A DNA stretch of 64,000 nucleotides from Paracentrotus lividus. Taxonomy: Eukaryota; Echinodermata; Echinoidea; Camarodonta; Echinidae. Shown here one piece after another: positions 10,204-23,308 of the stretch. The DNA is taken from assembly GCA_940671915.1 (NCBI GenBank), contig CALNVZ010003426.1, positions 51,316,379 to 51,380,378 of the forward strand, read 5' to 3'. How positions within the stretch are numbered: position 1 is the first letter of the stretch; each line of letters starts with the position of its first letter. The position numbers were made by a program, and so were the translations under genes. The notes under the pieces are model-generated. The model saw only the letters and a program-made list of their open reading frames with translations. It was not told where the DNA came from and did no database searches.

Positions 10204-11342
10204 TTATGCGGCGGTCACAACTCGCCGTACCTTTGACGTGCAACTCCCTACGATGGATTTCGTAGAAAATTCGTGCAGCGGAGGTACCTCGCAGGTACAA
10301 TGCATGTACGACGTGCAGCAGGGGCGGATCATAGTTTTTTCCAAGGGGGGGGGGGGTTGAGGGGATGAAAAAAATAATCTTGCGAGCGGAGCGAGCAAAC
10401 GAGCGCGGAGCGCGAGTTTTGACAATCCCCGATTCATAGGCCTATACTGACCTAAAACGAGGAATTATTTAAACAATTTTAGAGTTGGAGTTATTTTGTG
10501 CATTATGATAGGCAGCGAGCGCGAAGCGCGAGCCGAAAATTTGGGGTTATAAAAGATATATGGAATAAATAAGGGGCACTTTTTTAGTATTAATTAATTT
10601 TTAAAAGATAATTGTGTATTGCAGACCCTATTAAGTATCTGCGAGCGCGAAGCGCGAGCTGAAAATTTTGAGCTCAAAATTGAAGTTATTTGTGCATTAT
10701 GATTTAGTATCAGCGAGCGCGAAGCGCGAGCCGAAAATATTGGGTTTTAAAAGATATATGGAATAAATAAAGGGCACTTCTAGTATTAATTATTTTTTTT
10801 TAGATAATTGTGTATTGTAAACCCTATTAAGTATCTGCGAGCGCGAAGCGCGAGCCGAAAATTTGAGTTATCTGTGCATTATAATTTAGTATCTGCGAGC
10901 GCGAAGCGCGAGCCGAAAATATTGGTTTTAAAAGATATATGGAATTAATAAACAGGCATTTTCTAGTACTTTCTATTTGTTCGCCCACCCTCCTCTCCTC
11001 CCCCCCCCAAAAAAGAAATAATAATAATAATAATGATGATGATAATGATAAATAAAATAAATACATAAATAAAATAAAATAAAATTACAAGTTAAAAAAA
11101 AGATAAGATTAAAAAAAAAAAAAAATGGTCCTCAGATTTTTTTTTTGGGGGGGGGGGGGTTGCAACCCCCAACCCCCCTCTAGATCCGCTTCTGTGCAGA
11201 AAGTTTTTACAATACCCTTACTATAGAATTGCAGGAAATCGCAGAAGTTGAATTAGGACCTGTGCGTGCATTGCACATTCAACGCAGGCTACGTCGATGG
11301 CACGTGCCCCGTAGCCTAGGGCGAGTTGTGACCGCCGCATAA
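10204..11342. mobile_element. TTATGCGG-type MITE (host copy A)
   Basis: Terminal inverted repeats TTATGCGGCGGTCACAACTC (10204) and its complement (ending 11342). Without the nested element and one target duplication it is about 258 bp, close to the second copy at 34463-35898 (about 260 bp without its insert). No coding capacity. The inner region (GACGTGCAACTCCCTACGAT, CAGGTACAATGCATGTACGA) is shared by both copies. Confidence 0.8.
10319..11194. mobile_element. CAGGGGCGGATC element nested in the MITE, 876 bp
   Basis: The ends are CAGGGGCGGATC and GATCCGCTTCTG, and the flanks duplicate TGCAG (10314-10318 and 11195-11199), a hAT-like layout. Inside, the motif GCGAGCGCGAAGCGCGAGC recurs five times within tandem units of about 120-230 bp that also carry TTTTAAAAGATATATGGAAT. 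G-runs sit near both ends. No transposase frame is seen. Confidence 0.75.
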
Positions 11343-11355
11343 GTCCTATAGTGCT

Positions 11356-11665
11356 ATGCAGTGTGTGTCCAAAAAAAATGCAGTCGGGAAAAAATAATTT
11401 ACGTATGAAATCTTCTCAAATGATGTGTGAATGTGGTACCAACTTAAAGCCAAAAGATTAATCTCACTGATGCACTTTGTTTTGTATAATGATTGCTTTT
11501 GTAAAACAAAAGTTATGGTAAATTTTGCGCGGCGATGAACTATCTCTAGATCTACAGCACCAAATGGAATGGAAAAAAAATGCAGAAGAAAGCTTGATTT
11601 TCCTACTTTATGTAAATATCAAACACTTTTAGATTATGTGATTAATTTTCATACTTTAAAAAAAA
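11356..11665. mobile_element. Mariner-type MITE copy, inverted relative of 32294-32738
   Basis: From GCAGTGTGTGTCC the sequence follows the complement of the element at 32294-32738 through CAGTCGGGAAAAAATAATTT, GCCAAAAGATT, AACAAAAGTTATG and CACCAAATGG. Its far end is not clear, so it may be truncated. Confidence 0.55.
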
Positions 11666-11705
11666 TTTGTTTCCAACTGTACAATTTTATTCGACACAGA
11701 CTATA

Positions 11706-12015
11706 GAATGTTGGATTGAAGAATAATAATAAGAAGAAGAAGCAGAAGAAGAAGAAACAGAAGAATAAGAAGAAAGAGGAAGTGAGAAGTAAGAGAATAA
11801 GAAGATGATAAAGAAGAAAGAAACAAAAAAGCAGAAATCTATACAATTTTTGAGGCTAAAAATGTCAAACATGAGAATATCTTGAGAACAATACGTATAA
11901 CTTGAAGTGCAAATCAATGCAAAATCATTTGAACAGTATCAGACCCTACATTGGGCCTCATAGAAACGCCAGAACGCGATCAATAACATGGATTTTTTTT
12001 TTTTTTTTTTTTTTT
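11706..12015. repeat. AAG-rich purine tract and T-run
   Basis: Interrupted AAG/AAGA repeats at 11720-11830 and a T-run at about 11994-12015. The open frames over them are low-complexity artefacts. Confidence 0.8.
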
Positions 12016-13014
12016 GGTGCAATTACATTTGAAGACACTCCCAGGTCGTATGGACATTCGAATGTTTTTCTTATTGTTTCCCTTTCTAAAGATAACTTGA
12101 AGAATAAATCAATGCACACGGCAACTGAACAGATGGGTGCCTATAGTTGCTAAGCAACTAGTACGACAAGAAACAAGAACTGCGTGTATAACGATGAGTG
12201 ATGATCATAAAACGTATCTTTTCGCTAGTTTTATTTATCGCCAAATGTTAAGAAAGATTGAGATTGGCATATTCAATTGTAGAAAAAAAGGTTGAGGTTC
12301 GCACTTCGACGTTCCCCCCAAAACAGCGTCAATGCAACATCACGCAAAAACGGAAGGCCGAACAAAAATGTTATTAAGCAAGCGCTGTGAAATGTGAAAT
12401 TTACGCAGGGAGCGTGCAATTAGAGGATGTTTCGCCAAGTTGTGCGTACAGTTGTGCATGACCCCATGAGAGGTTATAGTAGGATGCCAAAAGTACATTA
12501 CTTTATATATCGTAACACAAGTGCCCTTTTTTCGTACAAAAAAAAAATGTCAAAAAATTTACATGTATATAGAATCACAATTTTTACCAAATTTATCATT
12601 GTTAGTTATTATTCCATTTTAGGTTGTCATATCAAAATTGTTTCGTGAATTAACCCCCTCCATCCATATATCTACAAACAATGATAAAGAGATTCAGAGA
12701 AATAAAGAGAGAGAGAGAGAGAGGTAGAGCGATACAGACAGACAGACAGAGGGGGAGAAAGATAATAATGATAGTTAATTAAAGAAAAAGTATTTTACTT
12801 ACCAAATCATTAAAAAATATTTTACGATGAATACAATTCGTGATTTTTAAAGATATTTTTACGAAATTGAGTATATTGAAGCAAGCATGTATATTCAGTA
12901 ACATTTGCCGACTTCTACCAACTTTATATGCTCCAATTTCATTTTGTTGATCGTGTTTTTTTTACTTTGTATGTATACCATATTTATGTGCACTGTTTTT
13001 ATTGTTTTTAATTG
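12016..13014. other. No gene seen
   Basis: AT-rich DNA with a short GA/CAGA microsatellite at about 12709-12760. No convincing exon. Confidence 0.55.
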
Positions 13015-13108
13015 TACAGACAGGGCCCCTTGGAAGAGCAATACTCGATATTGAAAGGGCCACCCTGTATAAAGAAGACCTGAATAAATAAATAAATAAA
13101 TAATAAAA
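13015..13108 (+). mobile_element. LINE 3'-end remnant with AATA tail
   Basis: The segment ...GGGCCACCCTGTATAAAGAAG... runs into an AATA tetranucleotide tail, the usual 3' end of L2/CR1-type LINEs in marine invertebrates. No coding part remains. Confidence 0.5.
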
Positions 13109-13481
13109 ACAATAATGGTTGTATTTCTTAATTCAGGGATCAATGTTCATGTTCAAGCAAAAGTGGAATAGCGTCCTCTGTAGTTTGATTCTGTTGGAAT
13201 TTTACTTGTTTAGACTTCGAGCATATTTTTTTCATGACCATGCACTGTGCCTATAATTAAGTGCAATTGCAATCGTACATTAGCCATACAGGTATGTTTA
13301 CATTCCTTCAATAGTAGATCTCAATCAAGTTACAGTACATACAAATTATTATGGATAATTTTCGAACTATTTTAATTTTCAATGTGCCATTTTAATACAC
13401 TTAAAAATCATTTTCAAGCCTCAAAAACAAAAAACAAACACAAATGATTATATCGAGGTGGTGTATAAAAACACCATTTAT

Positions 13482-13489
13482 TTATATAT

Positions 13490-13524
<35 letters not shown>

Positions 13525-13625
13525 TTCTGTTTTATTTATACAGGGTAGCCCCATCAGTGGTATAACATTGTTTTCCAAAATGGTCAAAATGTGAACAAAT
13601 TTTTTTTCATTAAAGAAGACCAGTA
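13482..13625 (-). mobile_element. LINE 3'-end remnant, opposite strand
   Basis: A TTTA tail (13482-13526) followed by TTATACAGGGTAGCCCCATC is the complement of a GGGGCTACCCTGTATAA... AATA-tailed LINE end. It is in opposite orientation to the remnant at 13015. Confidence 0.5.
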
Positions 13626-14148
13626 GCTCTTTTGAAGACGAAACAAGTAATATTCCATCATGCATATTATAATCGGATATCAAACTATCTTCTGTCCCAA
13701 CAGCACACCTATTATTTCAACAGCTCCATCTACCGTTCTAAATCAAACACTCATAGTTTACTCAACCTTACAGAGGGGAACATCCTACTTATTCGATTAA
13801 GTCCTTTATTTGATTTGGTTTACATAATAACATGATTAATGAGTATTTTTTTTAAATCTAAATCGTGTAATACATTATAATTATGATAATTGTACATGGA
13901 GCATACACGTGTTTTTGCCATGCATGTAATGCCGAGTAATATAGGTTTTCCCGGTCAGTTTTAAATTCTTTGCAATCAAATTGATCAGTTCGTTAATGAC
14001 CGTCAAATTCAAAATTCGTGCATCACATTAAGATGGCACGGAAATGGTACAAAGCAACGACTTCGAATGACGATTAAAAAAAAAAAATGATTACTCATAA
14101 TGTTAAATCGATTCGCCCACTTTTGCAGTTTGGTTGCAAAGCTTTATA
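13626..14148. other. No gene seen
   Basis: AT-rich unique DNA; short open frames only. Confidence 0.55.
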
Positions 14149-14150
14149 TA

Positions 14151-15496
14151 CAGGGTGTATCAATAAAAACGGGACAGATTTGAAAAGTCTGCCAAAAATT
14201 CATTTCAAATTATGATGTCTATATTTTGATGTTAATAGATGCTCTGAAGTCTTATCTTTCAAATGCAATTAGAAACAATAAGTTTCGTTCAAGCTTGAGC
14301 GCACACATAACGTTTTTGTCGGGGTCTCAAAAAAGGGCTTGCGCACAAAAATAAAAGAAAATGAAAAATACGATCATCAGACTTCTTGCTTACCAGCAGA
14401 CTTACTTTTAACCTTTTCATTATCTTTGCCATTAGTTTTCGAATTATGCTTTCAAAATACATTTACAAAGCTTTGTATTTACTTGAATTCTTTTTGTTTT
14501 GTTTTGTTTTGTAGTTGTTTTTTCACGTTAACATGTTATCTTTTAGCACTGAATATTCCCTCAAACTAAGAACAATAAATAAGAAATGTTATCATCACAA
14601 GAAAGGGGATTTGGTTGGTTGGTAGATTATTTGATTGACTGACTGCTTTGTTTGTTTGTTTGTTTATTTGATTGATTGGTTGTTTGATTGATTAATGGAT
14701 TGATTTATTAATTGATCAATTGATTGATTGAATGAAGGATTGATAGATTGACCATTTTGAATGATTGGTCGTTTGATTAATTCATTGTTTCTTTAAATGA
14801 TTGATTGATCGATAACCTTTTTATTGATTGTTTAAATGATTGATTAAATCGTTGGAAGAATCATAGGAAAGTCACCTCATTAGACTAACATAATCATTTA
14901 TCAGTGTAAAGTAACAAACAATCCGAATGGAGTACCTGATTTAAAATAAATTATACCCCCCCTTATTTAACCTTAGACAAAAACTCTCTGTGTTCGTTCA
15001 AGCATGAACAAAACAAACAAAGCAATCAATCAATTAAACACCCATCCAAATCCCCTTTCTTGGGTTGACAAAAAAAAGGCATTTAAGTTTGAATGAAAAT
15101 TTATTGCAAAAAAGATTACATATTAAAATGACAAAGAACAAAAAAAAAAAATAAAAAAAAAAAAATAAAGTCAATAAAAAGCTTTGTAAATGAATTTCAA
15201 ATCATAATTCGAAAATATTGGCAAATGAAAAGAAAAAGTTTAGAAAAAGACTGCTGATTAGCAAGAAGTCTGATGATCATATTTCTCCTTTTTCCATTTT
15301 GTGCGCAAGCCTTTTTTTGAGCCCACGACAAAAATGTTCTGTGTGTACTCAAGCATGAACGAAACTTATTTTTTAAAATTACATTCGAAAGATAAGACTT
15401 CAGAGCATCTATTAACATAAAAATATAGACATCATGATTTGAAACAAAATTTTGACAGACTTTTCAAAACTGTCCCGTTTTTATTGATACGCACTG
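14151..15496. mobile_element. Mariner-type long-TIR palindrome, 1346 bp
   Basis: The ends CAGGGTGTATCAATAAAAAC and GTTTTTATTGATACGCACTG are bounded by TA (14149-14150 and 15497-15498). Arms of about 330 bp (14151-14482 and 15172-15496) are imperfect inverted copies. The palindrome continues inward (AAGAAAGGGGATTTGG at 14600 against CCAAATCCCCTTTCTT near 15046). The centre holds TTGATTGA-type repeats (14625-14850). No transposase is visible. Confidence 0.85.
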
Positions 15497-15880
15497 TATA
15501 GGCGTTCAAAAACGAATTCGAATGGAGATTTTTATTTTCCTTTGTTTGTTTTATTGTTTCTGATTACATTTGGATTATTTAACATTAACGGCATTAACTG
15601 GGCTCTTTTTCTTTCCAAAAATAGATTATTTGCATTGTAGTTATGTAAATGGAAATATTTTGGGTTTCTAGTAATTCAATATTCTCTTTTTACATACTGT
15701 AAGTGCGATGCAAAGGATATAAATGTAAATTTGAAAACACCGGTTAATAAGAGCACTTGGGAATTGCCCATATGTAGGAAATGTCTTCGATATGTTTTAC
15801 ATCGTGATATTTTCATTTCGATCGCATATAAGAAGTTATAAAGAAATATCATATTTCATAATTTTCATGAATCCCTCTCA
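15497..15880. other. No gene seen
   Basis: AT-rich DNA without recognisable exon or repeat. Confidence 0.5.
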
Positions 15881-15917
15881 CATGCACATGCACGCACACA
15901 GACCACACTCGTGCACG

Positions 15918-15958
<41 letters not shown>

Positions 15959-16012
15959 CCCACCCTCACCCACACTCACACACACAACACACATACACAC
16001 ACAAGCACACAC
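15881..16012. repeat. CA microsatellite
   Basis: Interrupted and pure CA repeats, purest at about 15918-15954. Confidence 0.95.
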
Positions 16013-16015
16013 CTT

Positions 16016-17840
16016 TGGTGACGATTGGGAAATAAATTGATTAGACAAATCATCACCTCTGATAGTGATGTCGGGTTTTGTGGTAGGCATACTCGTACAG
16101 TATAATTCAATATTTCATCGACTATACATATTTTTAGGACCTAACGAGGAATATTGGAAATCAAAATTTTGGCATAGCTAAAGCGAAAAGCCTCTCTTTA
16201 TATTCCAGTATTGATATTCAGTATTGAATATTTTGACAATTAAACGAACGATTAGTTTGAAAATCTCCGACGATTCCTGTCTGACCGAAAGGTTTGCAAC
16301 CATGGTTGCAGCAATAGCTTCAAGAGTATTCTTTTAAGAACCCGAATGAAGTAAAACAATCCCTTTAAACTTCAGTCATCTTCACTACTCTACTCAAATG
16401 TGATTATACAGATCCGATGTAATTGCCAGTGAACTTTACCTTTGCACTGCATAAGTCCGGTTCTAACTTCAAAGCGTTTGCTCACGTGCAGCTTTGTAAC
16501 TCAAACGAATGACGAGTGTTTGCTCCTTGAATTGTGCAACAGTCAGAAGATTGCTTGCGGCTGCCTTGTACTTCTTGGTTTGTCTGAACCCGCAGAGCTG
16601 TCGAAGATCCACCCCTGGGGCTTAATGTATAATAGCATCGTGCCTGAAGCACACCTAGTGATTGGAGGGTCAAGATTGATGGGCGATGGGGTGTATGAAT
16701 ACACTATTAATATCGCTATTTTCGGCGATTTATAAACGATTATTTCCAGAGAAATAAAATTTCTTGTCTGTTCCTCGTAATACAATTTTTTATAACACCT
16801 TTTGCCATTAAAAAAAAAATAAGTGTCTGAGGGAACAAGTTTGTTGAAGTTCACTCACTAAAATTTATATCGGGATACCCTACACCTATGGTGCGGGTAA
16901 AGATTAGTTAACACTATCAATTTATGTATTTTTTTTTCCTTCTTTCTTTTAAACAAAATACCAGGAAATACATATAATGACGTGTATGTCTTTCTCTACT
17001 TCTTATCCATGAATTAGTATCTGGCGTGCCTTTTCATTTCGGATGAAAAGCGTTTTTATATCTAGTCTTACAAGTCGGCATACCGTCACAAAATAGCGGT
17101 AACACTTTAAAAGAGACCAGTTGAATATGTTTTGAGTCTAACCTCATGTTTTGACTTTAAAAAGCTGTTTAACAAAATAAATTCATTTCACATTTTTTAA
17201 AACTGAAATGATACTACCTGAAATGAGTCACGTGAATATTTCACCCTTCTTTGATCTTCATGATCAGAAGCCAAGTGAACTATCTTGAACTCTTTTTACC
17301 AAGTCTCGGCATTTTAGGAATATGGTAAACTTTATTCCACACCCTTGAACTGACAGGTGCAATAATATCATATTCCACAAGGCCAATAGCAGCCTCTCTG
17401 GTAGATTCTAATTCAATATATGTTCTCCTGAAGCAAACCGAAAATCGATGCAGCTCCGTGATGTAAACGAATATAATGATATGGACGTAAGTTAAAAAAA
17501 AAAAAAAAAAAAACATTCACCTTCTTTTTTTCTCCCTGAAACACGTGTAAGAACAAAAAATATTTTATTCCTTATGAGACCTCTTCTCCTTTTTCTTTCA
17601 ATTCCTCTACCATAAACTAAATATTGAAGAATAAAAATATTACTTTTTAAGTTACTTTCTGACTATTCATCACGAAATAGAACAAATCCTCCTTCATCAG
17701 GACACCGCAAATCTAATCACGAACACGAATCATATTCTTTAGAATATTCTTTAGCTCCTCCTTCAAACTTATTATGTTTGTAAACGGAAATAAATTGAAT
17801 CTAAAAACTTTGCCCTCGCCCAACATACATACACACCGTC
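16016..17840. other. No confident gene
   Basis: Contains an open frame on each strand at 16442-16854, but neither shows a domain, a start context or paired splice sites. A poly-A run lies at about 17493-17512. The rest is AT-rich and unstructured. Confidence 0.5.
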
Positions 17841-17867
17841 TCTCACACACACAAACACACACACACA

Positions 17868-17908
<41 letters not shown>

Positions 17909-17913
17909 AACAC

Positions 17914-17948
<35 letters not shown>

Positions 17949-18020
17949 AACAAACACTTCCAAATTAACGCACACAAACTCCTATCCCACGAGCGCGCGC
18001 ACACACCCACACACAGTGAC
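17841..18020. repeat. CA microsatellite
   Basis: About 180 bp of CA repeats with single-base interruptions, ending in a GCGCGCGC patch. Confidence 0.95.
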
Positions 18021-18199
18021 ACATACACAACCTTCCACGCACGCGCCCCTCCGTACACGCTGTTATGAAGATCAAAATTATCTAAAATCTAAATGCTAAA
18101 ATAAAGAATTACTTAACATTAATTAGAAATCTATATATAAAACATTGTATGTAGGGCCTAGTAGGAATGTCAAGCAATTGATGTATGTAGGTGAAAAAA

Positions 18200-20660
18200 T
18201 GGTTTATATTCACTTGGTCTATCAGCAGTTGGTCCAATTCTCTAATCGTCTATATCATATGGGCTCAAAAATCAAGAATATTGACATACAGGTATATGGA
18301 GTCATGGTGAACGAAGAACATTGTTATGGTGTAATATTTAGGCATTTGTGCTATACTTGCATTTTCCTTATATTAGACAGACCATTTGGAACTAATTAAC
18401 AAGTTCTTATCTTTGACCTCTGAGGACTTAAAAAGGTTAGTGACCTCAAAATGAACATATCAAAATGAACATATTCCACTGGGTGTGGAATCACTAACTA
18501 GTGTTGACCTTTGACATCTAACTTGAACTCTGAGGACAATGAAATGCCAATGACCTAAAAAATCAGAGTATAGGCTATTGACATTTGGAGTTGTAGTTAA
18601 CAAAGTATATACTTATGGTGTAACTCTGTGCTATGCTGGAATTTGCCTTACAATGTATATTAGACAGAGCATTTCGAACTAATTAACAAGTTCTTACCTT
18701 TGACCTCTGAGGACTTAAAAGTTCAGTGACCTCAAAATTATCAGATTATCATTTTTGTTTTAACGAAAACATGGTTATGTGATGTGAAATTGCTTTCATA
18801 TTTTACAGAACTGACCTTGAACCTTGAGGAAGTACTCTCCCGAAAAGTGTAGACGCTCTCCTGGAGAGGGTTGTGCTGTGTGTCTGACCATAACATATGT
18901 AGTTATCAAAAGTGTCTAACTTTGACCTCTGATGTCAAATCATTTACGCTACAATGGAATTGTCTACTGCAAAGATAACTACAGTCACAGCTCAACTTTC
19001 TTAGTCTATCGAACGAATGTGTCGCTCTTCTGGTGTGGGTTTACTCGGGTTCTCTCTCCTCTTGCCGAATGCGACCTGATCAACCCGATCTAATGTTCAC
19101 ATATGAGAAGCTGGAGGCCAACAATGGCATGTTTCTAACGGGCATATACTCTAGGCCCTACAGACTTACAACACGGTGGATACTGATGTTGCGGAACTGG
19201 CTCATGCTGAAGCCACTTCATTTTCAGCAACATTAATCCTGGCGAGTTTTGGAATTGAATAAATCAAAGACATATCCTTCTCTTCCCACCTAGAATGCCC
19301 TCATAAAGATTGACACTGTATCTTCTTTAGTTAAAAGAGGAAAGAAGACTGCCTGGAAAATATCACAGGGATTGTTAATAAAGATTCCATAACACTGCTA
19401 GATTACTTTTGTTTTCATGGTCATGCTGAAGACTTGACCGCACCATTATTAAACATGGACAGTGAACAATATTTGGAAGCAGGTCTTCACACAGATCTAG
19501 GGATCTATGTAGGCTACCCTCTCAACGATGCTGGTACCATCTGGACGGTCAAAGGAAACCTTCGGTGGGCTTTCTATCTGTCTATTTGGATAATAATACT
19601 ACTAATAATAGTGTAAACTTCTAGAGCGCACATACCGTCCAAGGACGCTCATGGCGCTAGCTCAGCAACAGTTCTCTTGAAGCAAAAAAAGTACCAGGTA
19701 CTTACAGATTTAGGGGCAGATGTTGATGATATTCTTCGGACATGTCCTGCAAATATCATCCTCATTTTCTGTATTCCGACCTAAGAGGCTTTGTTCCACT
19801 TTGTTTTTTATATTGATACGTTTGTGACTCGGTCCATGTAAGTAGCATTTAGGATTCTACAAAGACAGTGCTTTTTGAAGGCATACAGCTTCTTCTTCAT
19901 TTAACAGGTATTATCCAGGTTTCGCTTGCATAAACTTCAGTTGGGAAAACTATAATGCAAAAGGGCCGGACTTTGAGCTGTTTGGACATCTTTCTACTGG
20001 ACTAGACTGGTTGCATTATTCGGAACACTAAAAAAGCTTTACAAAATGTACTATTAACAATACATCAAGAACTATCACGATTTTAATATTGTGAGTTCAT
20101 GACATATCACGGTCAGTAAAGGTCAAAGGTCGACACCACTTAGTGATTCCTGAAGACAAGCGGTTAAAATAATTTTGTAGTTAATCATAACCATGTTAGC
20201 CAATGACGCCAAGTATCAAAATTTTTCTGATAATTTTGAGGTCACTGACCTTTTTCATTCCTCAAAGGTCAAAGGTAAGAACTTGTTCATTATTAGTCCT
20301 TTTTAAATCTTTTGCTGGAAATGAAGAAAGATTTATAAAGGAATAATATTCATGAACTTGTTCATTACTTCCAAATGCTCTGTCTAATATAAGGCAAATC
20401 CCAGTATAGCACATATTACACCATAACCATGTTCTTTGTTAACCATGACCCCAAATGTCAATACTCTTGAGTTTTTTAGGTTATTGACCTTTCACTATCC
20501 TCAGAGTTCAAATTTGAAACCCTGTTGACGTTACCAATACCTAATTGCAACACAGAATGCATATTTCGTACTTTATTACCATGTCATTCATTGAGCAATG
20601 ATGAAATACATCAATATTCTGGTGCTTTGAGATCATTGACCTCTAAAGGTCATCGGAGTT
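18200..20660. mobile_element. Inverted-repeat element with tandem TGACCTTTGACCT units
   Basis: The left side carries two tandem units (about 18285-18475 and 18570-18745), each with CATGGT/AGTTAAC..., ATTAGACAGA, ACAAGTTCTTA and TTTGACCTCTGAGGAC. The right side (about 20200-20520) carries the same segments inverted (ACCATGTTCTTTGTTAAC, TGCTCTGTCTAATATAAGG, GGTCAAAGGTAAGAACTTG). Between the arms lies a decayed protein-coding segment. Exact ends were not found. Confidence 0.7.
19140..19614 (+). pseudogene. Decayed transposon-associated protein (DTDV / DTVSS-GKKTAW type)
   Basis: Three forward frames hold fragments of one protein. YNTVDTDVAELAHAEATSF (about 19165-19220) and IDTVSSLVKRGKKTAWK (about 19308-19358) match the pattern 'VDTDVVVLA ... 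HALTGCDTVSSF.GRGKKTAW', which I recall from uncharacterised, repetitive proteins in cnidarian, mollusc and echinoderm assemblies. A downstream frame gives LLDYFCFHGHAEDLTAPLL and YVGYPLNDAGTIWTVKG (about 19385-19570), which I do not recognise. Stops and frameshifts separate the fragments, so it is a pseudogene, probably the ancestral cargo of the flanking inverted repeats. Its molecular role is unknown. Confidence 0.55.
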
Positions 20661-22706
20661 CAAATCTGTAAATATAGTTCAATTTTTTTAAAGCTAAGAA
20701 AGATTTAACTACAGTCAAATCAATATATGTACCTGGATATAACTCTTAAATGTACATGTAGACTCAAGACTTGAAATAATGACAGTTACTCATTCTGGAT
20801 ATAACAGTGAATCATTTATTGATCAAACAATTTCATAACTGATTGTTTACACCAGTATGTCTGCATTTTTATATCTTTGCAGATTGAATAAAAACAACTA
20901 TCCAATAAGAGCGGCGTCAGTTCTATTTGTCCAGTGGTCCAAACACCATTGAACAACCACTCAACTGTTGTTTTTTTTTTTTTTTTCAGGTTTGAGGAAA
21001 AAGTTCTCACTGTTTTATTTCTTATAATGCACTGATCAAGTATAAATATAAATGCCAGTACCATATCAAGTTAGGCTAAAGGTGAATGGCAAAATGAAGT
21101 CTGATATTTGGTTTAAACATAATGATGTCAGTTAACTTTCGTGCTTAGAACGTCCCCTCCCCCATTTTTTTTTTTTTTTTTTTTTTTATATAGAGTAATT
21201 TTTTTTCCTTCATAATTTACTTGTGTAAAATGGCTGCAAAGAAAACAAGTAAATTTTACTTTAAACTGGCGAAGTTACAAATTCCTAAATGAATCATGTG
21301 AAGTGAGGCAGTTTTTTCCTCAATTCTATTCAGTAATTTCAACAAATTATTTTTTTACAGTGTAGGTATAGAGTAGACGGTTCATCAGGCTGAGTTCGAC
21401 TCGTCTCATATTTTCAGAAAGCTCGTCCAATGTTTCTTGTGTCAATATCAAGGCCATCCAATACTATCTCCCTCTCTTGGCCGGTATTGTCGAATTTTCC
21501 CCATGTATTTCAGGTTGCAGCGACGGCTTATTTCATGTATTTTGTTCTATGCAGGCATCTTTTTTGCGGGGCAGTTTGGGTCATCAAGACCCTTTGAAAA
21601 GGAAGAAAGAAAATCAGAAAAATACTGCAATGATATGAGTTTTCATATGGAATCAAAGATTTATACACATCGAAAAATTGCGTTATTAAAAATAGACCAC
21701 GTGGTACTATAGTGCGTCCCAGAAAAAGTAAGCACAACTTGTTTACGATGGAAATAATGGATGCAACGATGATAAGAAAGAACACCGCACATTTCTTCTT
21801 CAGAGTAATAAAATACACCTTTAAAAAATAATCTTTTGTTTAACTCAACTTTGTTTACATATTGATTTACATGTATGAAGGATATAAAGATAAAAGAGGG
21901 TAAAACAAAAACAACAAAAAAGGGAGGGGCTTAAAAAATAACAAGACTTTTGTCTCCTAAAGGAAAAATATCGGATGATTCTTTATCAAGACTTCATAAA
22001 AAGTATAATTATGTAAAAATGAAATGAAGATAAATAAACATCATACCTGTCATTATACATACTAAAAGAAAGCATACATTATTAAAAAGCCCCCTCCCCA
22101 TATCAATTTCAACTGACGTTTTCTTCTTCTTCTTCTCCTTCTTTAACAAAAGAAGGAAAAATAACGATTGTACCAACATTTTATTTTAAATACGACAGGG
22201 CCTCCTCGACGAAATCATGGTTCAGTTATAATATCAGTTCAAATTTTAGAAAGAAATCATGATTTGAGAAATAAGATGTATAATTATATGGCACTTCATT
22301 GTTATGAAAATGTTGTTTGTTATGCGGATTGAATTCCACAAAATGAAATTGATTGGCCAAACTTGCTCACTCGGCTCTTAAAAATTATTCCTTATTTATT
22401 TGAATGCATGAACTAAAATTCAATGAACAAAATGCAAAATTGTACGTACGTTCACGAATTTGTTTGCACGTTTAAAAAAGTTATTTGCAAAAAAAAAAAA
22501 AAAAAAAGATTGAATGTTGGGGAAAATAATAGAAATGTTTTTGCCCAAATTATGAAATTGAATGCTGTTAAAATAAAGTTTCGTGCCTATGAATGAAATT
22601 GATTTCCCTTATCTTAGATTTAAATGCCGATATCGATCGGAAAACAATATCGCTTAAATTTGAATGAACCTTTGATATGCTTGAATGAGATGCCTTTACT
22701 AATGCA
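20661..22706. other. No gene seen
   Basis: AT-rich DNA with T-runs (about 20970-20987 and 21163-21188), a TTC tract near 22119-22136 and an A-run near 22490-22507. The open frames at 21437-21818 lack domain or splice support. Confidence 0.55.
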
Positions 22707-22753
22707 AATGGAGCTCTTGTCTCAGAACAGAAAATGAACTTGTGCCTGTTACA
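22707..22753 (+). repeat. Dispersed short repeat, copy 1
   Basis: A segment reading AATGGAGCTCTTGTCTCAGA then CAGAAAATGAACTTG is repeated in the same orientation at 50258-50302 with few differences. It lies just outside the large palindrome. Confidence 0.5.
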
Positions 22754-23308
22754 TAAACAAAGAAGAGGATCAGCGTGTAGACCCAGTGGATGATTTATTG
22801 AAACAAAGGTTTGAAAGTGGTTTTGAGTTGCTTAGAGGTCACTAATCAAAATAAGCTTGGTTAGTCCCCTGCTAACCCCCGACAACTCCCGTAGGGGGCG
22901 AAATAAGGTCAAATTGGGGCCAATAGGGGTCCAATTTTTAAAATGCTCAAATAGTATCAACAGACATAGCAACTTGTCCATCTCTTTCTCCTGAACAAAA
23001 AAGTGTACAGAATCGTATACCCATGACATCCCAGTAAGAAGTTATGGCGGGAAAAGTCAAAAGGTCAACGAACTTTCACATGAAGGCATAAAATACAGAT
23101 GAGGCCAAAAGTTTACATGGACCATTATTGGTCACGTGTGTGACCGAAATTATGCAAAATCTTGACCTTTTGGTTCGCCCGGTGTAACAGCAAAAATTTT
23201 GGGGTTTTTTTTTATCTGAAATTCCGATTTTGGCCCCCCCCCCCAGTAATGAAATCCTGGATCCGCCACTTTATACTGATTTGATGTTTATATTATGCTA
23301 ACATATTT

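Noticed and set aside
16442-16854. Overlapping open frames on both strands (97 and 103 codons)
   Set aside because: No domain, no paired splice sites and opposing frames of similar length; no basis to choose either.
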